From Rehmannia glutinosa (lineage: Eukaryota > Streptophyta > Magnoliopsida > Lamiales > Orobanchaceae): a DNA stretch of 64,000 nucleotides. How positions within the stretch are numbered: position 1 is the first letter of the stretch; every line of letters starts with the position of its first letter. Position numbers and translations under genes: made by a program. The stretch covers positions 60,729,639 through 60,793,638 of the forward strand of contig CM071932.1 of NCBI GenBank assembly GCA_016081115.2. The letters are read 5' to 3'. Positions 8,388 through 20,137 of this stretch are shown here, piece after piece. The notes beneath the pieces were generated by a model that ran no database searches, was not told where the DNA came from, and saw nothing but the letters and a program-made list of their open reading frames with translations.

Positions 8388-9887
8388 TGTTTGATACATG
8401 TTTTTATCTTAATTTTGATGATTTTATTTTATCACCAAAACAATGTTTTTAAAGGTTGTCCAAATACTCCTAAATGATTTAAAATGATTTTAATATTTTT
8501 CGGAGTATTTTCTCAAAGTTTATTTTCGTCTAAATTGGACAACGTCTTTAATGATTTTACGTTATTGGGTTTTCATTCTCAAACGATGTTTCTAAATGTT
8601 GTCCTAATACTTCCGATCGGTTTAAAATGTTTTTACTAAATTTTCGAGTATTTCTTGAGTTTTATTTTCGACAAAAATTGGACAATATTTCTGTCTCGTG
8701 GTCGACCGGTCGCCCTATAGGGCAACCCGTACCTGAAGATGATTTTTAGAAACAGAAAATGAGACGGAAAGAAAAACAAGCAGTCGACCGTGCCGCTCGG
8801 CGTCGACCGACCGATTCGGCGACCGTGCCGCAATGGCCGACCGGCCGTACACAAGTGTGTTTCAAACGAACGTTTTATCCTTGCAAAATCCATGAGGGGG
8901 ACCGGTTGGGGTGATGGTCGACCGGTCGAGGTAGACGCGACGGCCGCCTGTTGTATTTTTCAAAGTGTTCTCTTTAACTCTTATCTCTCGTGCGACCGGT
9001 CGCCCTATGTTTTGACAAAGAAATTTCTGACGGCCGTTTGACAAAGACAAACTTTCCTTAAATTGTGGGATTGATTTCTAACAGCTATATTCTTGATTTT
9101 AATTGTATTTTTCTCAGTAGATTTTCAATCCCCAAGAGGAGCCTATGCTTGATCAATCATCTCCTATAAATAGAGGAAGTTTTGGAGCAACCAACACAAC
9201 AATTGAGATACTACACAACAAGATACACTTCAAGCAAACACTTGGTCTTTCATTGTCTTATTTCTTGTTGTAATTTGCCTAGCTATTCACTTTCACATTC
9301 TTGAGGTCTAGGCTATTCTTGATTACACTTGCACTCAATTGTATTATTCATTATCGAGTTGTAATCTTGAATTTGTGGTCGTCATTCAAACACAAGATAT
9401 CCTTGTGAGTGTTCTTGTGGTAAGAACACACTTGGGTGATCTAGGTGTTAGGTGTGAGAAGATTGTGGTAATCTTCTTATTGAGGTGTTGAAGAATTTGG
9501 TATTCTTCAAGGTTGAAGATTGTGGTAATCTTCACAAGGTGCCGTTGAAGGAAGATTGTGGTAATCTTCAAAGGGAGATTGTGGTAATCTCCAAAGGTGG
9601 TGTTGAATAAGAGTGTGGTGCTCTTCAAGGTGTTGTAAGTTGAATTTGTATTAATTTTGGTAATTAATAAAATTCTTTTTCTTTTCGAAATCCATCCCGG
9701 ATATACTGGGGTGGTAGAGGATTAGGCCCTAGGTGGGTTGAACCTCTTTAAATCGACGTGTGTTGTTTACATTCCGCACCTTCATTAATTTGTTTGAGCA
9801 TTCGATTTGAAAAAGAGGGCGAAATCGAAAAGATGGAGATAATCTATTCACCCCCCCTCTAGATTATCGTAGCCGCTTGGACTTACA
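8388..9887 (+). repeat. A-del1 right (3') LTR
   Basis: Pairs with 1978-3467 and is followed by the TCGCC duplication. TATA box at 9165-9172; hairpin array at 9409-9626. Exact CGACCGGTCG copies are at 8703, 8919 and 8993; the copy matching 2521 is altered. Most of the LTR is nearly identical to its partner, but 8780-8860 and several CAG/CTG-containing spots differ strongly. Confidence 0.92.
9409..9626 (+). repeat. GTGGT-loop hairpin array (A-del1 right LTR)
   Basis: Same seven inverted repeats as 2988-3205. The last stem here carries a changed 5' side but a GCTCTT 3' side that pairs with AAGAGT. Confidence 0.85.
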
Positions 9888-11990
9888 TCGCCTTCCTCCA
9901 TCATCGCTTCCTTCCCAGGTCGACGACCTGGGTTATTCTCCTGCCCGATCACCATTTTTGGCTCGGGCTTCTCCTTTGGCGGGAGATCGCCTTGCGTGGT
10001 TCCACTGGTTTCTCCTCGTTCCACCACGTTAATCTCCACCGGTCGGAGTTTGAGAGAGCATTCTCGTGACTCCCTTTGATTTCCTTTATGTATAGCCTCG
10101 CCATCAGATGTTGGGAATTTTATACAAAAATGATATATTGAAATGGTTGCTTTTATATGATAAAGCAATGGCCTCCCAATGATAGCATTGTACTCCGAAT
10201 CGGCGTTGATTATTTTGAATGTTGTCATGACGGTCCGTTTATGCAACCCTTGTCCCATTTGGATGGGCAAATCAACTTCCCCGAGCGGGACTATTCTTCC
10301 TCCTCCAAACCCCAGAATACTATCATTGCATGGACGGATATAGCTATCGTCTACGTTCAATCTTCGAAAAGCTCGAACGTAAATGACTGATGAGTAGCTT
10401 CCCGAGTCGATCAAAATTCTATGAACCCGAATACCTAAGATCGGTGCAGTAATGACCAGGGGGTCAGAATGAGGGTGGACCACCTGGTCGGCATCCGCAT
10501 CCGAGAACACAAAGTGGCCGGTGGGTTGACCTTCTCTGATTTCCGCCACCCGGACTTGTCTTTCAGCGTGGGCGGCCTGTCTGACATTAGCCTTTCTTTT
10601 CCTGTTGGAGCAGCTATCTTCGGCTGTGTTAGTATTGATTCGATTTACACTTGACATCATGAGGATCTCCCTACCCTGGTTTTCGGCAGGTGGTGGCGGC
10701 AGGAGAGTTGGATTGGTTACGCGCTCCGGGTTGACACCTTGAGTCAGTGCCGATGGGGGTGGTAGTTCATGAACGTATCTTTTGAGACTGCCTTGCCGAA
10801 CAATACGCATAATTTCTCTGATTAGATCTCGGCATTCATCGATATCGTGACCTATTGATTTATGATAGGCACAATATCGACGTGAATCTAATTTTGTCGG
10901 CTCGACCTTCAAAGGCCGAGCTGGAGGTAACAAATTCAGACCATGTACTTCATTCCATATGGCTGATGGAGTATGGGTCAAAGTACTCCTCAATGAGGCA
11001 ACTTCGGCCCGCGCTTCCGGGCGAGCCCTAAATCCGGTGGTTGGGTTTTCCGAGAATGGTCTAAATCCCGATCCTGGCCCAACTGCTGGATCTTTCCTTC
11101 CATCCTTTCTCACGCCCCCTGGCCGGTGCTCGGGGTGATTACTTGCCATGGCTTCTTCCGCGCAAATATGGCGTTCCGCGCGGACCAGAAATTCTTGGTA
11201 CGAGGCCGCCCCCGATTCATGGATGGAGTAGTTAAACCAAGTTTCGGGGGCAAGTCCAGCCATGGCTGCGATTAAAATGGCGTCATCCGACACCGATTCC
11301 ATCTCTCAAACTTGCTTGTTGAACCAAGAAATGTAGCTTTTCAGGGGCTCGTCCTTCCCTTGTTTGATGTTCACGAGGGAGTCCTTTGGTGCGGCTCGGA
11401 CTTTGGACGTTAACAAATGCGTCATAAAGGCAGAGGGCAGATCCCCCCATGCCCGAATAGACCCCTATGGTAGGGTCCTAAACCAACGGTGGGCTCGGTC
11501 GCCCAGAGTCAGTGGGAAGGCCCCCGCAGAGGATGGCATCACTAGGACCGTACAGTTCCATCCATGCTAAGTACTTGTGGACGTGAGTGGTCGGGTCGGT
11601 TTCCCCATTGTAGAGACCGACCTGGGGGATTTTCAACTTTGGCGACATAACAGCTGGTTGGTTCATCGCTTTGGGCGGTCTTCGAGATTGTTCGCCTTCT
11701 GGACCGCCTTCCAATTCGTTCAAATGATGGCGCAGGCGGTGTATTTCTACATCCCGTTCCTGCCATAGGCTAGGGCCTTGGATCGATTGACCTAGTCGCT
11801 CCCGCTCATCCTAAACTCCGAGCCGGGAACTTATTGATCGAGCCGGGCGAAAAGGATCAACTCCCGGTCGTCCGACGAACACCGAGTGGGCATGGCGATG
11901 TCGTGTTGGCTCCGTAATGACTCTGCTACACGACTTTGCCTTCCTCATCTTCTCGCGGCCGCCTTCCTCACACGACGGACACGTTGTTCA
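9888..11990 (-). pseudogene. gypsy gag and aspartic protease, frameshifted
   Basis: Minus-strand reading. The N-terminal Gag (11990-11478) includes PKLKIPQVGLYNGETDP and YLAWMELYGPSDA; the core continues in a second frame (11420-11303, KVRAAPKDSLVNIKQGKDEP). A 484-residue frame from 11302 contains the zinc-like CAYHKSIGHDIDEC near 10860 and the protease motif LIDSGSYSSVIYV near 10400 (Asp-Ser-Gly catalytic triad residue), then IIGRPLLY. The frame is cut at 9888 by A-del1; its last residues are read from the LTR. Gag packages RNA and the protease matures Gag-Pol. Frame breaks make it inactive. Confidence 0.8.
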
Positions 11991-12399
11991 TTACTTGAAC
12001 TGGCTTCTTGGGCTTCGTCATGAGGAAGCCCGGGAATTTGAGGATTAATATTAACATTTAGTTGTGGGTTGAGTGGGTTAGTATTTGCAAGGAGTGGAGG
12101 AGGTGCTTGAGAGTTTGTGGTAGCGAGTTTGTGATATGAGTTGGTTCATTTGTTTGTACAAAAGTTGGGTTGGCAATTAGGCCGAGCGAAAGGAAATAAA
12201 GTAGTGCTCCCCGCTCATTTTTGGAGCATATTTTGGCCATTCGTAGTCCGCCATTTGGTTGTTCAAATGTTGCTCTTGATCAAACGAGCATTTCTCGATT
12301 GTTGACTCATTTTGTCTATTATGAAAAGGTTAAACGTTAAACTTTACCTGGTTTTCACTTAACTTGCTTTTGCTTGGAACTTTGACTGGACCAATACGG

Positions 12400-12418
12400 G
12401 CCCTCCTTCTAGCGCCAA
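12400..12418 (-). other. gypsy primer-binding site
   Basis: On the minus strand TTGGCGCTAGAAGGAGGGC lies a few bases inside the LTR end, as expected for a Tat-type tRNA primer site. It sets the inner boundary of the 5' LTR. Confidence 0.6.
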
Positions 12419-12423
12419 TTTGA

Positions 12424-13053
12424 TGATGTGCGTTTTGGTCAACAAGCAAAAATATGTAAAAGGTTTAACACGTGGAAATGTAAACGTGCATAACGTGTGT
12501 TTATTTATGGCTAATTCTGCCTTTTTTGCATAATGCCTAGCCGAATTATTGAGGTCGGTCTTTATTACAATCTTACTCTTTTTTCTCTCCTTTCTCCTCT
12601 TTTTCTTTTTTTTCCAGTCCCCCATCAATCTCTCTCTATCAGACTTTTTATACCCCTTGAGTCAGTGGGTTTACAACAGTCATCTTTGCACTAACTAGTC
12701 ATTAATTAGTAAAATAACTAAAGAAAGACACATGTCCCTCTCTAACTGTGCATGTCAGTCAAAACTTGCCACTTGTCGACTTCTCTTTATAACTTTCTGA
12801 CATGTGGCAGTTTCTGGTACCAATAAAGAGTTAAGCATGGGCGTGTGATTATTTTTATGAGTCCGCGCATCGTTTCCGTCGAAATTTGGGCTCGGGGCTC
12901 GGCACCCGTGTTGCGGTTGGGCTCGAGCGGGCGAGCCTAATTAAATGACGTGTCGCCACAAGACCGTTCGACGTCACCCACAGTCTCCTACTCGGACGTG
13001 TGCTGAACTGATGACGTGGATTAATTTCTTCCAGCTCGGCTCGGGCGTCATCA
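12424..13053 (-). repeat. gypsy 5' LTR
   Basis: Inner end is fixed by the primer site. The outer end is placed where the minus strand reads TGATGACG, forming a near inverted terminus with CGCACATCA at the other end. The partner LTR is outside the window, so the outer end and the duplication cannot be checked. A TATA box (TATAAAAAG, minus, 12644-12652) and a CT-rich leader lie inside. Confidence 0.6.
12644..12652 (-). promoter_or_regulatory. gypsy LTR TATA box
   Basis: TATAAAAAG on the minus strand, followed downstream by a GA-rich leader and about 220 bp later by the primer site. Position and spacing suit an LTR promoter. Confidence 0.5.
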
Positions 13054-13753
13054 ATATTAATGAAAATAAACTTTTGTAGTTGATTTCCAATTATTGTAAC
13101 TTTGAAATCATAGCCTTAGAAATTTTGCGTTTTTGACTTGATGTTGAATGACAAGTCTTTTATCTAAGATAGATGAATTATAATGGGATAGGTTTGAATT
13201 ATGCTTAATTTTCTAAGGTTCGACGTGTTTACAACTGCAATGCGATGTACATGTTTACAAAACAAGTTTAGTGGCAGTTGAAAAATGTAGCTAAATGCTA
13301 AATAAAAATCATGACTAAATATATTTAAAAATATTGGTGGTTGTTAAAACAAATAAATTGATTTTAAAAATATATTTAGCAGCGTTTAGCAAAGATGCCG
13401 CAAAATAAATACATTTTTTTCGTAATTCGCGGCGGTTCGATAAATGCCGCTAAAAATTGAAAAAGTTTTTGTTAATTCGTGGAGGTTCGATAAGAGCCAT
13501 AGATAGTGTGTCGAAGTGACGCTAATGTCTTTAGTTTGTGGCGGTTTTTAACCGCTTCTATATAAATGCTTGTTTGAAGACTGGTGTTGTTTAGTGGCAC
13601 AATTTCTAGTGGTTTTAAAAAACCGCCACTAAATATATCGCGACACACGTATAGATGGCAGTTATCTAAGTGCTAGAAAACATATTTGTGGTGTTTTGAA
13701 AACGCCACTAAACGTGGAAAAAATCGCCGCTAAACAACATATTTTTGATAGTG
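13054..13753. mobile_element. terminal part of a CACTA (En/Spm-like) transposon
   Basis: The right end reads, on the minus strand, CACTATCAAAAATATG, a CACTA-type terminus. The 500 bp inside it is packed with subterminal motifs of the type CGCCACTAAA / GTGGCGGTTTTT in both orientations, as in CACTA ends. No other end is visible; the gypsy element appears to have inserted into it, placing the rest off-window. No transposase is visible. Confidence 0.6.
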
Positions 13754-14250
13754 CGAGAGAGTTGGAGGAGTTTGGAGGAGTGGTATAATGGAAAAATAAA
13801 ATTAATCCTTCCCCTAATCACCACTAAATGCATATGGCCGAAAACAATAGAAAGTGAGGGAGTGAAAATGTTTTTTGAAGTCTTGCAAATTGTCATTTGC
13901 ATTGGAGACAAGAGTGGGTCTAAAGGTATGGGCTTAAGCTTAGTTTAAGGGGAATCTTGTGGGAAAGGAGAGAAGTATGGGTTTTTGGGAAAATTTTAAA
14001 AGAATGTTTACTTGAGTGGGATTTTAAGAAATTATAAATAATTTGAGTCTTCCATTTTGTCCAAATTGGTGATAATTTGTGTTAAATATCAAGTCCAAAA
14101 ATCACTAATCAATCCCACAATCACTTATCAACTCCACAATCACTTATCATAGTCAAGCTTCTTATTCTATAGGCTATATATATTTTCAAGGGACGCTTCT
14201 TCTTCTCACATCCTTCCCCCTTGCTGCATGCTTCCTGTTTACTTCCTTCA
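13754..14250. other. unassigned sequence between CACTA end and B3
   Basis: AT-rich with no convincing frame or repeat terminus. It may be host flank of the CACTA element or the decayed 3' end of B3; no family-B LTR start is recognisable. Confidence 0.3.
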
Positions 14251-15288
14251 CCTTTACTTTCATCTTCTCCCTTTTTAGCATCATCACCAGGGGATAGAGT
14301 TGACTAAGAGGATACTCCTCCCAGGATTAGATCAAGCTTCTTATTAGCCATGACCATCTTATCATGACTCGCGGAGTGTGTTACTCTAAATTCTGAGCGC
14401 AGTGCCTTCGATTCAGCTGCCAACATTTCATCTCTGTTTGCAAAACCATTATCTCCGTACGCATGGTGGCCTCTGTCTATAGAAGGTTTGTCTTATGTTG
14501 TGCCTTTAGCACCTCCATGTATGTCTTGTGCGAATGATCTCCGAAAGATGTGATCCCTCTGTCTCTACTAGAATTTGACGTTTTCTGCACTCGATATAAC
14601 CATTTTGGCAAATAGAGATTTAAAATATGTAACTTGCTCACACCTTATTGCCGTCGTATGTGCTGTCCATTCCTTTATTCACAGAACTATTCCTCGGATG
14701 TCTCCTATGATTGTAGCATCTCTGTTGTCTAACCGTTGGTTGAGTATTGCGAATCTTTTTTCCATATTTTCAATTTCATTGCAAATGGCCTTGAAGGCTT
14801 TTCTGATGTCGGCTGCATCAGCAGACTGCTCTTCAGGCCACACAGCATCAAAGTCGAAACCAAATGGTACCATTGTGTAGTTATCAGGGGTTCCAATTTC
14901 ATCAGCTGGGACTTGGACAGTGTATTTAGCACTCTCAGCAGCTACTATGCTTCAAGAGGGACATCTACCTCGAAGGGAAATATTCAGCAAATAGGTCCGC
15001 ATGGAAAATAGAAATCTCTCCAACACCTGCTTCGGGAGTCTTACCCTTTCCCTTCAAAAGTTCTTCAGCCCTGTGTGCCTCGGTTGTCTCAGCGTTCTTG
15101 GCAGTTTCTACAGTTGTATTTGCCAACTGAGCTGACTAACCCTCAGCTGTCTTAACAATTTCATTGGCATCAGTTGGTTCTTCCATTTGAGTAGTATGTT
15201 CCTCAACTGATTTATCAGCGCCATGGGAAGATGATGGCAGCATCGGGGGTAGGCCCTCAACCAATGTAAAATTTACAGGGGTACCTTT
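14250..15288 (-). pseudogene. B3 third-ORF C-terminal part, degraded
   Basis: On the minus strand the frame 14873-14679 (FDFDAVWPEEQSADAADIRK and DNRDATIIGDIRGIVL) matches B1 at 63070-63260 (FDFDEEWLAAESRETTEIRE and DNRDATLTADLRGIVV). Further on, DDAKKGEDE matches DDAKKGEEE of B1 near 63650. It is the same gene as 23046-24400; A-aut inserted between them. Several stops and frame changes; inactive. Confidence 0.7.
15284..15288. repeat. 5-bp target-site duplication (CCTTT), left copy
   Basis: CCTTT precedes A-aut and is repeated at 23041-23045 after it, fixing both element ends. Confidence 0.9.
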
Positions 15289-16462
15289 TGTAAGTCCAAG
15301 TGGCTACTAAGTGCGGAAACTAAATACCACACTTTGATTTAAAAAGGTTCAACCCACCTAGGGCCTAATCCTATACCACCCCAGTATATCCGGGATGGAT
15401 TTAAAAAAAAAGATTTTATTAATTAACAAAATTAATAATACAACACCTTGAGGATTACCACAACCCTCTTGCAATACCTTGAGGTTACCACAACCCTCTT
15501 ACATCACCTTGAGGATTACCACAACCCTCTTACAACACCTTTGAAGATTACCACAACCTTCAAACACCTATCACCTAGATCACCCAAGTGTATTGTTACC
15601 ACAAGAATACTCACAATAATGTCTTGTGTTGAATGATGACCAAAAAATCAAGATTACAACTCAATGATGAATAATACAATATGAGTACAAGTGTAATCAA
15701 TAATTGAAAGCCTATACATCAAATTTGTGCAAGTGAAAGTGCTAAAGCTAATACAACAAGATATATGAAAGTGTTTGCTTGTTTGCTCTTTGCTTGTGTA
15801 GAGTGTTGTATCTTGTTGCTTGAATGAAGCCTCTATTTATAGGAGAGGTCTTGGCTTTGATTTCCAGACATAGGCTCCTCCTTGGGGAGTGATTTGCTGC
15901 AAAAGAAACCATTTAAAATCATCAATATAGCTGTTAGAAATCAATCCCACAAAATAGGGAAAAACTGACTGAAAATGCAACGGATAGTTTCTTTGATAAA
16001 ATGCAGTGCGACCGGTCACATTGCAGAGATAAGTTTGAAATTGAATTTTTGCGATTTTTATACAGGGGGACCGGTCGGAGGGGGTGCGACCGATCGCCCT
16101 AGACCATGACCGGTTGGGGGTATTTAAAATACGAAACAGAGAAGACAGGCTTCAAGAGGGCACTCCCAGGTACCGGTCGACCACCTGGTCAACCGGTCGC
16201 CATTCCTTATTTTTTCTACGTCCTTTTTCCTGTTTCAAAACTCAACTCAGGTACGGGTTGCCCTATAGGGCGACCGATCGAGCCTGAAACAAATGTGTAG
16301 TCCAATTTTTTATCGAAAATAAACTCCAAAAAATACTCCTAAAATAGTAAAAACATTTTAAATCGATCGGAAGTATTTAGACAATATTTAGGGACATTGT
16401 TTTGGTTTAAAAACTCATTTGAACAAAATCATCAAAATCATGATAAAAACATTTATCTAACA
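15289..16462 (-). repeat. A-aut 3' LTR
   Basis: Plus-strand start TGTAAGTCCAAG and end TATCTAACA. Compared with 21797-23040 it lacks about 90 bp just inside the inner-facing terminus (after GTGGCTAC), probably a deletion at a short CTA repeat. TATA box on the minus strand at 15834-15841. Hairpin array at 15450-15610. One palindrome site is changed to GACCGATCG near 16088. Confidence 0.92.
15450..15610 (-). repeat. GTGGT-loop hairpin array (A-aut 3' LTR)
   Basis: Five units read in the sense (minus) direction with loop GTGGT. One unit has a one-base stem loss (GAGGTT) and the last has one mismatch (GTATTGTT side), compared with the partner LTR. Confidence 0.75.
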
Positions 16463-16476
16463 AACTCCCCCTTTTT
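16463..16476 (-). other. A-aut polypurine tract
   Basis: Sense AAAAAGGGGGAGTT directly abuts the 3' LTR. Additional purine tracts lie upstream in the sense direction at 16580-16586 and 16684-16690. Confidence 0.8.
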
Positions 16477-17633
16477 GATGATTACAAACTAAAACTATTT
16501 TCTCGAGGACGATTTTGAAAACAAATAAATTTTCTGGTTTTACGAGTGAACTATCCGTTAGAAAACATTTCATACAAAGTTCCCCCTATCTATGAGCATA
16601 TCAACAAGAGATATTGCATAAGCTAGAAGCACAAGCTATAACAAGCTTTTATAAGATGCACATAAACATCATAAGCTACGAAGCTCCCCCTGTCAAAATA
16701 CTATAATCTTTTGCAATGAAGTCCATAATACAAGCCATGGAGTTGGTATACTTGGCTTTAGGAAGCCATAGCTTATAGCTTTTATTGCGAGCTTTTCTTA
16801 GCTTCTTTTAGCTAACGAGCCAATTTCCTGTTTCACCCTTTTGGAATCATCAAAAAGAATGTTAGAAACATAAAAACATCATACAATTATATCAAAGTGT
16901 GCCAAAGAAACGATTTATCAACCATGGAACCATTTAGGGTTAAAAACCAAAAAAAAAAAGGGAGAAATGTATCATGAAGAGTTCATAAGCTCGTTTTATT
17001 TGTCAAGACATGATCTCAATAAGTATTTAAGACTTTTGAAAGCAAGAGAATCATGTAGAAGTTGAAATTTTCATTGTGACATTTCATCGAACACTTTGTG
17101 GGCGTAAAAATTAAAAGAAGTTGTATAGAGCCCTTGTAAATGAATCAAGCCAAAAATTTTCATCACCAAATCATACCAAGCATTATACAATACAATATAA
17201 CAACTAAGCTCATCATGATCATAAGATAATTTCATCAAGAAAGCCACAAGCTCAAGAGTTCAGCCCAATTGAGCAAAGAAAGGAAAATGCTTACCATTTG
17301 ATCCGAAAAGATGAGCGATGATGATGATAAATATGCTATATAAGGTCCAAGATATGAATTGAATGCATGAAAACAAATTTTGAGTGAAATTTGTGTAAAT
17401 TTGGCAAAGGGGACGAAAAATGGCAAAAAAAAGTTAAAATAACGAATGCTGAAGACAGAACTGTTTTAATCCAAAATTTGGCTTAAGGAGACCGGTCGAC
17501 GTTGAGGGCGACCGGTTGCCCTCAACCTCTTCAGCCCATTGTCTTGCCAGTTTTAACAAAATCCGGATTTTCAACCAAAATTCCGATTTTTCGCCCCTAA
17601 GTTTTAAAAACATGCAAAATGCAAACGTATACC
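16477..17633 (-). other. A-aut region between pol and the 3' LTR, no third ORF
   Basis: About 1.15 kb without a coding frame. It begins (sense) with GACCGGTCG-type sites at 17490-17518 and then passes directly into sequence matching the 3' untranslated region of A-del1 from about 7500. The stretch that holds the third ORF in A-del1 and A-del2 is absent. Confidence 0.65.
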
Positions 17634-18834
17634 TCATTCAATATGCATTATGCCTAACCAAGCTCGTATGGACGCAAAAGTCTCGGAAGATAGTGGTTTT
17701 GTAAAAATATCCGCCAATTGATATGGAGATGGTACAAAAGATATCTCAATTTTTCGTTTAGAAACACAATCCCTTAGAAAATGATGTCGAATCTCAATAT
17801 ATTTAGTACGGTTATGATGAACCGGTTTTGAGCAATGTTTATAGCGGATATATTGTCACAAAAGATAGGAACGTTTTCAAAAGAGCATTTGTAATCCGCT
17901 AAGGTTTGTTTCATCCAAAGAAGTTGAGTACAACAAAAAGCTGCACAAATATATTCGGCTTCGGCCGTTGAAAGTGAACCACAATTTTGCTTCTTTGAAA
18001 ACCAAGAAACTAGGCAATCGCCCAAAAATTGACATGATCCGGAAGTACATTTCCGATCATCAATATTTCCCGCATAATTCGAATCACTATAACCTTTAAG
18101 AGAAAAATTTTCATTCTTTGGATAGAATAAACCATATTGAATTGTGCCTTTCAAATATCGAAAAATCCTTTTAACGGCACTCATATGAGATTCTTTGGGA
18201 TTGCTTTGAAAACGAGCACATAGGCTTACGGCATGAAAAATGTCCGGTCTACTAGCGGTTAAATAAAGTAAACTACCAATCATACCTCGATACTTTGATT
18301 CATCCACGGACTTGCCTTTTTCATCTTTGTCAATTTTGACATTTGTTGCCATGGGAGTAGAAACGGTTCTTCCTTCTTCAATTCCGAACTTTTTCAGAAG
18401 TTCTTTTGTATATTTTGATTGCGAAATATATATGCCTTCTTGGCATTGCTTAATTTGGAGTCCAAGAAAGAAGTTGAGCTCCCCCATCATACTCATCTCA
18501 AATTCACCTTGCATCAATTTAGAGAATTTCTTGCACAAAGAATCATTAGTAGCACCAAAGATAATATCATCAACATAAATTTGCACAAGTAAGCAATCTT
18601 GCCCTTTTTCAAAAAAAAAAAAGTTGTATCAACTTTACCCCTTATAAAACCATTTTGCAAAAGAAAAGAGCTAAGTCTATCATACCATGCACGGGGTGCT
18701 TGCTTTAAACCATACAAGGCCTTTTTAAGTTGATAAACATCATTAGGCCTAGAAAAATTTTCAATCCCCGGAGGTTGTTTTACATAGACTTCTTCTTGAA
18801 TAATACCATTTAAGAAAGCGGATTTAACATCCAT
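17634..18834 (-). pseudogene. A-aut reverse transcriptase and RNase H
   Basis: The RT N-terminal half (18834-18600) reads [20 protein letters not shown] and [20 protein letters not shown] frameshift occurs at the A-run near 18608-18620, and the other frame continues with the catalytic YVDDIIFG and the FFLGLQI motif. RNase H follows: GYSDSNYAGNIDDRK (catalytic Asp), STAEAEY (catalytic Glu) and CDNISAINIAQN, and after another frame change QLADIFTK to a TGA at 17634. Order and motifs are canonical Ty1/copia. At least two frameshifts inactivate it. Confidence 0.88.
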
Positions 18835-18975
18835 TTGGTAAAGTTTGAAATTTTTATAACAAGAATAGGCAAGTGAAATACGAATAGCTTCTAAACGTGT
18901 TACGGGTGCAAAAGTTTCATCATAGTCAATACCTTCATCTTGACAATACCCTTGAGCTACTAACCTTGCCTTATT

Positions 18976-20094
18976 TCAAACAATGTTGCCTTGATCATCA
19001 AGTTTGTTCCGAAATACCCATTTTGTACCAATAATAGTTTGAGATGGAGGACAAGGTACCAATTCCCATACATCATTTCTTTCAAATTGATTTAACTCCT
19101 CTTGCATCTCTAGGAACCAATCCTCATCCTCAATAGCCTCCTTAGCATTTTTAGGCTCCTTTTGGAAAATAAGAGCTTTCTCGGCAAATTTTCTCCGGGT
19201 CATCACTTTGTCAAGGGGATCACCAATAATAAGATCTTTTGGGTGATCTCCCTTAAATTTCAATGCAGCGGAAAGATCCGAAGTATCACCTCTATCTTCT
19301 TGAGGAACATTTGAAGTGGACGGTTGATCATTTGATGTAGACGGTTGATCATCAATTTGAACAATTTGTTCAATAATATCCTCTTCATCACTTTCATCAT
19401 TGGGTATTCTTTCAACACCCGAAGCTTCATTGAATTTGACATGGATGGATTCTTCAATAACCCCACTAGTCTTATTGTAAACCCGATATGCTTTGCTTTT
19501 TGTTGAATATACCATAAATATCCCTTCATCGGCCTTAGGATCAAGTTTGTCCAATTGATCCTTGGTATTCAAAATAAAGCATTTACAACCAAATATCTTG
19601 AAATAACTAATATTTGGAGTTCTACCTTTCCAAAGCTCATATGGAGTTTTATTCATTTTAGGACGAATATAAACTCGATTAATGACATAGCAAGCGGTAC
19701 TTACGGTTTCGGCCCAAAAATATTTTGGAAGTGAAAATTCATTGAGCATGGACCGACTCATCTCTTGTAATGTCCGATTTTTCCTTTCAGCCAATACATT
19801 TTGTTGAAGTGTCCTTGGAGCCAAAAACTTATGAGCATATCCCTTAGTTTCACAAAAGACTCTAAATTCACCATCAAATTCTCCACCTCGATCGCTTCGA
19901 ATAGACTTAATAGTATCTTTCTTTTCATTCTCAATAAGTCTACACAACTTAACAAACTCAATAATGGCATCGCTTTTATTGGTAAGAAAAAGAGCCCAAG
20001 TATATCTAGAAAAATCATCGACAATATTGAAAGTGTAATGTTTTCCAATTAGACTAGCCGTACCAATATCCCCATACAAATCAAGGTGAAGCAA
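18976..20094 (-). pseudogene. A-aut integrase and start of RT
   Basis: The 372-residue frame holds the integrase core: NIVDDFSRYTWALFL (first Asp), KSIRSDRGGEFDGEF (second Asp) and AERKNRTLQEM (Glu), then AETVSTACYVINR and the GKGxTP-like KTPYELWKGRTPNISYFKIFG. A Ser/Thr/Asn linker precedes the RT start NDVWELVPCPPSQTIIGTKW. The frame ends at a TGA where an Arg codon is expected ([16 protein letters not shown]), consistent with a CGA to TGA transition. The usual TPQQNGVAER box reads TLQQNVLAER. Confidence 0.88.
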
Positions 20095-20137
20095 TTGTAG
20101 TGGTTTGGTTGCGGAAATGTCATTTTTGGGCTTAAAA

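Larger units (their letters stand above)
1978..9887 (+). mobile_element. A-del1: non-autonomous SIRE-like copia element without pol
   Basis: A 7.9 kb element with two LTRs starting TGTTTGATAC and ending GGACTTACA, a TGGTATCAAAGCC primer-binding site, a polypurine tract and 5-bp duplications. Between the LTRs there is a partial gag with a CCHC zinc knuckle and a 445-residue third ORF, but no protease, integrase, RT or RNase H. The 3' untranslated region, polypurine tracts and LTR hairpins match the copia element at 15289-23040, so it belongs to the same family and probably used that family's enzymes in trans. The paired LTRs are nearly identical outside one GC-rich patch, implying recent insertion. 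Confidence 0.9.
1..13053 (-). mobile_element. Ty3/gypsy Tat-like LTR retrotransposon, interrupted and cut by the left window edge
   Basis: Read on the minus strand the order is 5' LTR (right), primer-binding site, gag, protease, then after the nested copia element RT and RNase H, with integrase and the 3' LTR off the left edge. The RT-before-integrase layout is inferred from RNase H reaching the edge. The gag zinc-like segment (CAYHKSIGHDIDEC) and the RT motif YVDDMLVKS are typical of the Tat clade. Coding frames carry frameshifts and stops, so the copy is dead. It is the host of A-del1 (1978-9887), whose 5-bp duplication TCGCC shows insertion between protease and RT. Confidence 0.85.
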
